From positions 1,426,001 to 1,490,000 of the forward strand of contig OZ241918.1 in NCBI GenBank assembly GCA_965203915.1: a stretch of DNA of 64,000 nucleotides. The letters are read 5' to 3'. The notes beneath the pieces are model-generated. The model searched no databases. It saw only the letters and a program-made list of their open reading frames with translations, and had not been told where the DNA came from. This document shows, piece after piece, positions 58,414 to 64,000 of this stretch; the first letter of the stretch is position 1; the number at the start of each line of letters is the position of its first letter. Source of the DNA: JASGCL01 sp965203915. Its GTDB lineage: Bacteria; Pseudomonadota; Alphaproteobacteria; JASGCL01. Both the position numbers and the translations under genes were made by a program.

Positions 58414-60576
58414 ATGGCAAAAAAATTATTTCAGCAAAAAAAATCCACGGGTAATAAATCAAAAAAACCATCAAACAAGCCATCGGCCATGGTTGACGCC
58501 CTGGAATTGGTAAAAAAATCCATCACCGAAAAGACCATAGAAATTTCATGGGTCGCGGATAGGAAATCGAATAAAAAATTAGACAAAAAAGCGGGGCAAC
58601 GCACCACCGCGGGCGAATCGTTAAACGCGCATTTGAACAACAACACAAATGGATCAGATAATACAGAAACCGAAGAAAGGGACGGCGACAAAAAAACCGA
58701 CCTAAGCAATGTTGAAGCCGTCAAAAAATTAATCGCCCGCGGTAAAAAACGCGGCTTTATAACATTTGACGAATTGAATGGCGTCCTGCCCGAGGGGAAA
58801 TATAGTTCTGAACAATATGAAGACTTGATGAGCGAATTATCCGACATGGGTGTCACCCTGTTAAACGACGACGACAAAGAAGAAGAAAAATCGGAGGACA
58901 GCGAAGACAAAAACGAAGAAAAGGCAGAAGCGGCCGATGCCGATGAAATGCCCGCCAAGCAAGAAGAAGAAAAAGAAACCGTCAACCGTTCGCGCGAGGG
59001 CGACCCCGTCAGAATGTATTTGCAAGACATGGGCACGGTCGAATTGCTATCGCGCGAAGGGGAAATTGCCATTGCGCAACGTATCGAAGCGGGCAAATTA
59101 AAAATGATGACCGCCCTGTGCGAAAGCCCCCTGACGATGGAGGCTATCATCAAATTTCATGACCAATTGTTAGAGGGCACGGGTGTGTTGCTGCGCGAAA
59201 TTATTGATTTGGATTTAAGCATGAACCAGGGCAGCGGCGGTTTGCCCGCCACCCTAGCCGATGCGGAGGAGGTGGATTCTTTTTCCCAAGATGGCGAAGA
59301 AGAAGACAACAGCGCGTCCCTCACCCATAAAGAACAATTATTAAAACCAACCATTTTAGAAGTTTTTAACAAAATCGCGAGCAATTATGTGCGCTTGCGC
59401 CAGCAACAACAAAAAATATTGGACGACATGGAAAGTGGTGACGTCACCAGCCCCGCCACCAAAAAAACATACGACAAATATCATGGCGAATTGGTGCGTT
59501 TGCTGAAATCGCTTTATTTCAACGCGCGTAAAATTGAACAATGGATTGACGAACTTTATCGCTTGCAAAAAGAATTGTTATCTTATGAAGGGCCATTGGT
59601 GCGGCTTGCTTTGGCGGCTGGCATCCCGCAAAAAGAATTCATCGAAAAAATGCAAGGCCAAGAATTGAACAAAAATTGGCTGTCCGAGGCAAAAAAAATA
59701 TCGAAACCATGGAATGATTTTATTACCAAAAATAAAACAACCATCGAAAAATATCGCCAAGAGATCATGCGTATTGTTATTCGCAACAACATGCCCGTGG
59801 CGCAAATCAAAAAAATATTTAGCGACGTGCAACAGGGCGAACGCGATTCGAACAAAGCCAAAAATGAAATGATAGAAGCCAACCTAAGGCTGGTTATCTC
59901 CATCGCCAAAAAATACACCAACCGCGGTTTGCAATTGCTCGATTTGGTGCAGGAAGGCAATATCGGCCTGATGAAGGCGGTTGATAAATTTGAATATCGG
60001 CGCGGCTATAAATTTTCCACCTACGCCACCTGGTGGATAAGGCAAGCCATCACCCGCTCCATCGCGGACCAGGCCCGCACCATCCGCATCCCCGTGCATA
60101 TGATTGAAACCATCAACAAAATTTTGCGTTGTTCGCGCCAATTAAAACATGAATATAGCCGCGAACCAACGCCCGAGGAAATATCGACAAAACTTTCTAT
60201 CCCCTTGGACCGCGTGCAAAAAGTTTTAAATATCGCCAAGGAACCCATCAGTTTGGAAACGCCCGTGGGCGATGAAGATGATTCGCGGCTCGGCGATTTT
60301 ATTGAAGATAAAGCGGCGACCCAACCGTTGGAGGCTTCCATCCATGCCAATTTAAAAGACACCACAACCAAGGTGTTGGCGGGCCTTACCGCGCGCGAAG
60401 AACGGGTGCTAAGAATGCGATTTGGTATCGGCATGAACCGCGACCATACATTAGAAGAAGTTGGTCACCAATTTAACGTCACCCGCGAACGTATTCGCCA
60501 AATCGAAGCCAAGGCCCTGCGCAAATTAAAACACCCCACCCGTTCTAAAAAATTACGAACATTTATTGACCAGTAA
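58414..60576 (+). CDS. rpoD: RNA polymerase primary sigma factor (sigma-70)
   Basis: The 720-residue housekeeping sigma factor. Region 1.1 is present (KKLIARGKKRGFITFDELNGVLP), followed by a long acidic insert (DKEEEKSEDSEDKNEEKAEAAD). Region 1.2 is DPVRMYLQDMGTVELLSREGEIAIAQRIE. Region 2 has EANLRLVISIAKKYTNRGLQLLDLVQEGNIGLMKAVDKFEYRRGYKFSTYATWWIRQAITRSIADQARTIRIPVHM. Region 3 is DRVQKVLNIAKEPISLETPVGDEDDSRLGDFIED. Region 4.2 is HTLEEVGHQFNVTRERIRQIEAKALRKLK. All are intact. Confidence 0.98.
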   Translation: MAKKLFQQKKSTGNKSKKPSNKPSAMVDALELVKKSITEKTIEISWVADRKSNKKLDKKAGQRTTAGESLNAHLNNNTNGSDNTETEERDGDKKTDLSNVEAVKKLIARGKKRGFITFDELNGVLPEGKYSSEQYEDLMSELSDMGVTLLNDDDKEEEKSEDSEDKNEEKAEAADADEMPAKQEEEKETVNRSREGDPVRMYLQDMGTVELLSREGEIAIAQRIEAGKLKMMTALCESPLTMEAIIKFHDQLLEGTGVLLREIIDLDLSMNQGSGGLPATLADAEEVDSFSQDGEEEDNSASLTHKEQLLKPTILEVFNKIASNYVRLRQQQQKILDDMESGDVTSPATKKTYDKYHGELVRLLKSLYFNARKIEQWIDELYRLQKELLSYEGPLVRLALAAGIPQKEFIEKMQGQELNKNWLSEAKKISKPWNDFITKNKTTIEKYRQEIMRIVIRNNMPVAQIKKIFSDVQQGERDSNKAKNEMIEANLRLVISIAKKYTNRGLQLLDLVQEGNIGLMKAVDKFEYRRGYKFSTYATWWIRQAITRSIADQARTIRIPVHMIETINKILRCSRQLKHEYSREPTPEEISTKLSIPLDRVQKVLNIAKEPISLETPVGDEDDSRLGDFIEDKAATQPLEASIHANLKDTTTKVLAGLTAREERVLRMRFGIGMNRDHTLEEVGHQFNVTRERIRQIEAKALRKLKHPTRSKKLRTFIDQ

Positions 60577-60684
60577 CCAGGCCTACGCCTAAGAACCATT
60601 GGTTTTCAGCTTCTAAGCTTAAAAGTTATAGTGAAATAAAAAATCCCGTAAAAAAACGTGAATTGATAACACCGCTTGACCACC

Positions 60685-61641
60685 ATGGCTTTGAAAAAAA
60701 ATCGGCAACCACCCCGCCCCGCCCCACGCACCGCGGGCATGATGAATGACAGCAGTCCTGTTGACTACTTCCGCTTGCTAAAACCGCGGGTCATGTCGTT
60801 GGTGGTTTTTTCGGCTTTGGTTGGTTTAATGATGGGGCGTGCCATGGCCTATCGCCTTGGCATCCATGTCGGCACCGACATGGCGCAACAATTGTTGGCG
60901 ATTATTTTTATTGCCATGGGCGCGGGGGCCGCGGGGGCATTAAACATGTGGGTCGACAGGGATCTTGACCGCAAGATGTTGCGCACCATGAATCGCCCCC
61001 TGCCACAAAAAATTATAACCCCCGATAATGCTTTGGCCTTTGGTTTAATGTTTGCGGTGTTTGCCGTTATGTTATTATCCTTCGCCAGCAATTACATGGC
61101 GGGCGGTTTGCTGGCCTTCACCATTTTTTATTATGTTATTATTTACAGCGTTATTTTAAAAAAACGCCATATTTACAACGTGGTGATTGGCGGCGTGGCA
61201 GGTGCGCTGCCCCCCGTTATTGGGTTTGTCAGCGTGCTGCCGCATTTTTATTGGCAAGCATGGTTGTTATTTTTGGTCATATTTTTTTGGACGCCGCCCC
61301 ATTCCTGGGCATTGGCCATTTTTCGTGGCAAAGATTATAAACGCGCCAATATAAAAATGTTGCCCGCGGTTTTGGGTTTTAAAAACACCGCTTGGCAAAT
61401 GGTGATTTATTCATTCTTTTTGTGTTTAACCGTGTTGTTATTTTTTATCAGCGAGGTAACCAGCTATTTGTTTAACTGTTTGTTGCTTATCATGACATTG
61501 GGTTTTTTCCTGCTATCTTTAAAATTTGTGTTTTTGCATAACGATAAAAAACTTTTTGTTTTGGAAGCAAAAAGATTTTTCTACTATTCTATATTTTACC
61601 TTTTTTTCTTTTTGCTGGCGCTTTTGATAGATATTTGGTAA
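60685..61641 (+). CDS. ctaB: Protoheme IX farnesyltransferase (heme O synthase)
   Basis: CtaB adds a farnesyl group to heme B to make heme O, the substrate of CtaA at 1.6-2.9 kb. The 318-residue UbiA-type protein has about nine helices and the Asp-rich prenyl-binding loops NMWVDRDLDRKMLRTMNRPLP and FFWTPPHSWALAIFRGKDYKRANIKMLP. ATG at 60685 used, a TTG nine bases earlier is possible. It opens the second part of the split cox cluster. Confidence 0.96.
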   Translation: MALKKNRQPPRPAPRTAGMMNDSSPVDYFRLLKPRVMSLVVFSALVGLMMGRAMAYRLGIHVGTDMAQQLLAIIFIAMGAGAAGALNMWVDRDLDRKMLRTMNRPLPQKIITPDNALAFGLMFAVFAVMLLSFASNYMAGGLLAFTIFYYVIIYSVILKKRHIYNVVIGGVAGALPPVIGFVSVLPHFYWQAWLLFLVIFFWTPPHSWALAIFRGKDYKRANIKMLPAVLGFKNTAWQMVIYSFFLCLTVLLFFISEVTSYLFNCLLLIMTLGFFLLSLKFVFLHNDKKLFVLEAKRFFYYSIFYLFFFLLALLIDIW

Positions 61642-61651
61642 AACACATCTG

Positions 61652-61828
61652 ATGAAAAAATCACGCCCGATAAAAAAGAATCTTACCACCAATAAATTGC
61701 CTGCTGCTAAACGGCTTAGTCGCAATTTACGGCAAAAAAATTTGGTGGTGGCTTTGTTGGTTTTGCTATTGGTTTGTTTGTTTTTTTTCATCACCTATAA
61801 TCGGTTAAAAACGGGATCAAATATTTAA
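61652..61828 (+). CDS. CoxF-like small membrane protein between ctaB and ctaG
   Basis: A 58-residue frame with a strongly basic start (MKKSRPIKKN, RLSRNLRQKN) followed by a single hydrophobic helix (LVVALLVLLLVCLFFFITY) and NRLK. Alphaproteobacterial cox operons often hold a short single-helix protein (CoxF) exactly here, linked to oxidase assembly. Its position 10 bp after ctaB and 34 bp before ctaG, in the same direction, makes it a likely real gene. Confidence 0.75.
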   Translation: MKKSRPIKKNLTTNKLPAAKRLSRNLRQKNLVVALLVLLLVCLFFFITYNRLKTGSNI

Positions 61829-61862
61829 CCTTGTCGTTAATCCCTTATTACCTTTTATCATC

Positions 61863-62432
61863 ATGAAAAAATCACCAAAAAAAAATCAGGCCTTGGCCAT
61901 CGTCTTGGCCGCCATCGTTATCGGACTATTGGCGGGCAGTTTTGCCTCCGCCCCACTCTATCGTATCTTTTGCCAGGTAACTGGTTTTGGTGGCCAAACC
62001 AGCAATGGCACGCAACCTGGCGCGGTTAGCACCCTGAACACCCCCGCCGTCACGCCTGAGGCTATCAAAAATTTTCACCCCTTCACCATTTTGTTTGATA
62101 AAACCATCGACCAAAACACACCTATCAAGGTAAAAATTCTTACGCCACGGGTTGACGCGAAAATCAACGAAACCAAAAAAGTCGTCTATCAAGTTGAAAA
62201 CTTGAGCGACAAAACATTTGTTCTTACCAGTTCATACAATGCCACCCCCGAAAAATATGCTCATGAGATTGTTAAGACCCAATGTTTTTGTTTTGAAAAA
62301 CATACATTGAAACCCTACGAACGTAGAAACTTCACCGTGGTGTTTTTTATTAGCCCGACTATCATCAGCACCGAAGGGGCGGAGAAAGTTCGCGAACTAA
62401 CCATCGGTTATCATTTTTATCGCGCTTCCTAA
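61863..62432 (+). CDS. ctaG: Cytochrome c oxidase assembly protein CtaG (COX11)
   Basis: CtaG inserts CuB into subunit I. The 189-residue protein has an N-terminal helix, then FASAPLYRIFCQVTGFGGQTS with the first copper-related Cys. The periplasmic domain follows, with VYQVENLSDKTFVLTSSYNATPEKYAHEIVKTQCFCFEKHTLKPYERRNFTVVFFISP, where the CFCF motif carries the two copper-binding cysteines. Complete and typical. Confidence 0.96.
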   Translation: MKKSPKKNQALAIVLAAIVIGLLAGSFASAPLYRIFCQVTGFGGQTSNGTQPGAVSTLNTPAVTPEAIKNFHPFTILFDKTIDQNTPIKVKILTPRVDAKINETKKVVYQVENLSDKTFVLTSSYNATPEKYAHEIVKTQCFCFEKHTLKPYERRNFTVVFFISPTIISTEGAEKVRELTIGYHFYRAS

Positions 62433-62531
62433 AAAAAAATATTAGGCAATAATTAGGCAACCTGGAATGCGATTCTTTGCTTGATTATTGCCTGATAAAT
62501 TGTTAAAAGCCGTCCTATTATAAAAAATAAT

Positions 62532-63407
62532 ATGGCAAACAAAAAGGCAAATCACGATTATCATTTGGTGGACCCAAGTCCATGGCCTTTGTTAGGTGCC
62601 TTCGCGGGCTTCATTTTGGCCTTTGGCTTCATCTGCATGCTGCACCCCGATATTTTTGCTATCAAGATTGCCAGTGACAACAAATTATTTTCTACCATTT
62701 ACAACATCATCGTCCTTACCCCTGGTATGGTGTTGGTGCTTTACACTTTTTATTATTGGTGGCGCGATGTTATTAAGGAAGGTAAACAAGGTTTCCACAC
62801 CGCCGTGGTGGAAAAGGGGCTACGCCTTGGCATGGCCCTGTTTATTATATCGGAGGTTATGTTTTTCGTCGCCTTCTTCTGGGCATTTTTCTACAGCAGT
62901 TTATTTGTTGATGATGTAAAATTAATAACCCGTTATGTTTTCACGGGTGGCATTTGGCCCCCCAAGGGTATCCATCCTGTTGAAACCTTTGAATTACCAT
63001 TTGTGAACACCTTGATATTGTTGTTGTCGGGCACCACCCTAACTTGGGCTCACCATGCTTTGAGAGAAAACAATCGCAAGGATCTATTGCGCGGTTTGCA
63101 ATATACCATTTTGTTGGGCTTGCTTTTTACCTCCATCCAATTGTTTGAATATTTGGAATCTGATTTTTCTTTAAAAAGCGGTAGTTACGGCTCAACATTT
63201 TTTATGGCCACTGGGTTTCACGGGCTTCATGTTATTATCGGCACCATCTTCCTTGTTATTTGCTACATTCGTTCCAAGCGCGGTGATTTCACCCCCACCC
63301 ACCATTTTGGGTTGGAGGCTGCCGCATGGTATTGGCACTTCGTCGATGTGGTTTGGTTGATATTATTTGTCAGCATCTATTGGTGGGGCGGGTCGGGCGG
63401 ACAATAA
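62532..63407 (+). CDS. coxC: Cytochrome c oxidase subunit III
   Basis: The 291-residue seven-helix subunit III stabilises the proton uptake path. It starts KKANHDYHLVDPSPWPLLGAFAGFILAFGFICML and shows FHTAVVEKGLRLGMALFIISEVMFFVAFFWAFFYSSLF, WPPKGIHPVETFELPFVNTLILLLSGTTLTWAHHAL, FYMATGFHGLHVIIG-type FFMATGFHGLHVIIGTIFLVIC and HFGLEAAAWYWHFVDVVWLILFVSIYWWGG. Lipid-binding acidic residues are kept. Confidence 0.97.
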   Translation: MANKKANHDYHLVDPSPWPLLGAFAGFILAFGFICMLHPDIFAIKIASDNKLFSTIYNIIVLTPGMVLVLYTFYYWWRDVIKEGKQGFHTAVVEKGLRLGMALFIISEVMFFVAFFWAFFYSSLFVDDVKLITRYVFTGGIWPPKGIHPVETFELPFVNTLILLLSGTTLTWAHHALRENNRKDLLRGLQYTILLGLLFTSIQLFEYLESDFSLKSGSYGSTFFMATGFHGLHVIIGTIFLVICYIRSKRGDFTPTHHFGLEAAAWYWHFVDVVWLILFVSIYWWGGSGGQ

Positions 63408-63527
63408 CGCTATCGCTTAGCCATTTTTTATACGGGTGGTGCCAAACAACAATCAATGGGGCATCGTCTATTCACCAACCATGAATGATAACATGGCCAA
63501 AAATTTTATATTATTTGTAACAACCTT

Positions 63528-63896
63528 ATGCCGCGTAAAAAAAATCGTCCACCCTTAAGCTTGGGTTTATTAATTGCATTGTCATTGGGCGGGTTGTGCC
63601 CCGTTTGTCATGAAGGAAAAATCTTTACTGGCTATAGCAATGTTAAAACCCGCTGTGCCAATTGTGGCCATAATTTACAGCAAGAAAATTCTGGCGATGG
63701 ACCTTCGGCATTTTTGTTGCTGTTGATAGGCTTCCCCGCCGTTTTTTTTATTGCCTTTTTGTATGTAAAGTATAATTGGTCTTTTTGGTTGCTGTTTTTG
63801 ATATTTACGCTTATGGTCGCGCTGGGAATGGTTCTTTTGTTACGCCCGTTAAAGGCCATGTTCATTGTGTTGCAACATTACACAAAAAGTGAGTAG
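63528..63896 (+). CDS. DUF983 zinc-binding membrane protein
   Basis: A 122-residue protein with a CPVCHEGKIFTGYSNVKTRCANCGHNL zinc-binding segment (CxxC ... CxxC) and two hydrophobic helices behind it (SAFLLLLIGFPAVFFIAFLYVKYNWSFWLLFLIFTLMVALGMVLLLRPLKAMFIVLQHY). This is the DUF983 gene that commonly lies between coxC and SURF1 in alphaproteobacteria; its role is not established, though oxidase assembly is a natural guess from position. Confidence 0.88.
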   Translation: MPRKKNRPPLSLGLLIALSLGGLCPVCHEGKIFTGYSNVKTRCANCGHNLQQENSGDGPSAFLLLLIGFPAVFFIAFLYVKYNWSFWLLFLIFTLMVALGMVLLLRPLKAMFIVLQHYTKSE

Positions 63897-63936
63897 TCAT
63901 TCCGCGCAAAAATACAAAAATATTGAATCAATTTTT

Positions 63937-64000
63937 ATGAAAAAATCGACAACGCGCCCAATCATCCTGCTGCCGCTTATTGTCATAACCTTCTTGCTTG
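63937..64000 (+). CDS. Probable SURF1-family oxidase assembly protein, N-terminal part
   Basis: The window ends inside a frame starting MKKSTTRPIILLPLIVITFLL, a basic start followed by a membrane helix. SURF1, an oxidase assembly factor with helices at both ends, usually follows DUF983 in this cluster, and the position fits. Only 21 codons are visible, so the call rests mainly on context. Confidence 0.55.
   Translation, partial: MKKSTTRPIILLPLIVITFLL

Noticed and set aside
58431..59153. Open frame of 240 codons opposite rpoD
   Set aside because: A Ser-rich shadow caused by the acidic/lysine-rich coding of rpoD; no independent support.
60577..60684. Possible terminator after rpoD
   Set aside because: AACCATTGGTT and CTTCTAAGCTT are short self-complementary pieces without a proper stem or T-run.
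1..64000. CRISPR arrays, insertion sequences with transposase, integrases
   Set aside because: No regularly spaced repeats and no transposase or integrase motifs were found on either strand.

Overview
The window reads as a chromosomal segment of an AT-leaning alphaproteobacterium. I infer this from the aa3 oxidase block (coxB, coxA, and later ctaB, a coxF-like gene, ctaG, coxC, DUF983, SURF1), the argS-SPOR-nagZ-scpA-scpB run, yajC-secD-secF-DUF498, carA beside yqeY-dnaG-rpoD, a MutL with its own endonuclease motif, and cysteine-free bL31. I cannot name a genus. The cell respires aerobically, makes glutathione, and carries a tandem family of outer-membrane barrels.

Layout. 0-12.3 kb: the end of a DUF1345 membrane protein, tRNA-Ala, an aspartate-type aminotransferase and heme A synthase. 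These are followed by three tandem outer-membrane beta-barrel paralogues with almost identical ends and divergent middles, then mutL, gshB-pgi and a family 5 uracil-DNA glycosylase. 12.3-17.3 kb: another barrel protein, bL31 with a long tail, a MAPEG protein, and coxB-coxA. 17.4-22.8 kb: a DNA methyltransferase fused to a GIY-YIG-like domain, agmatinase, a prophage-type hypothetical, ArsR, an orphan YnjB-like binding protein, and rimM. 22.8-30.3 kb: a long minus-strand run argS-SPOR-nagZ-scpA-scpB-pdxJ-tsaB-rimI. 30.3-32.4 kb: a D12 adenine methylase facing a DUF3800 gene. 32.5-36 kb: Sec accessory genes. 36-50.2 kb: mixed metabolism and transport (glycosyltransferases, desaturase, transketolase, Nramp, VIT1, TSUP, GSTs, peroxiredoxin), tRNA-Tyr and recX. 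50.2-60.6 kb: a pair of small coiled-coil membrane proteins, carA, then yqeY ... dnaG-rpoD with a 3.4-kb accessory insert. That insert holds an internally deleted EamA gene, a hydrolase and a two-gene restriction-modification system. 60.6-64 kb: the second half of the cox cluster.

The most interesting material is accessory DNA placed between conserved housekeeping blocks. There are three separate methyltransferase loci in about 38 kb: a methylase-GIY-YIG fusion, a D12 methylase with DUF3800, and a HaeIII-family endonuclease paired with an adenine rather than a cytosine methylase. The cox cluster is split by about 43 kb, with the fusion gene sitting just after coxA. Several strong palindromes lie at gene starts: a 12-bp inverted repeat over the ctaA start, a 17-bp inverted repeat touching the mntH start, and a 15-bp one upstream of the TSUP transporter gene. 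The tandem outer-membrane genes look like a surface-variation locus.

All calls rest on reading the sequence and remembered family motifs. No database search was run.
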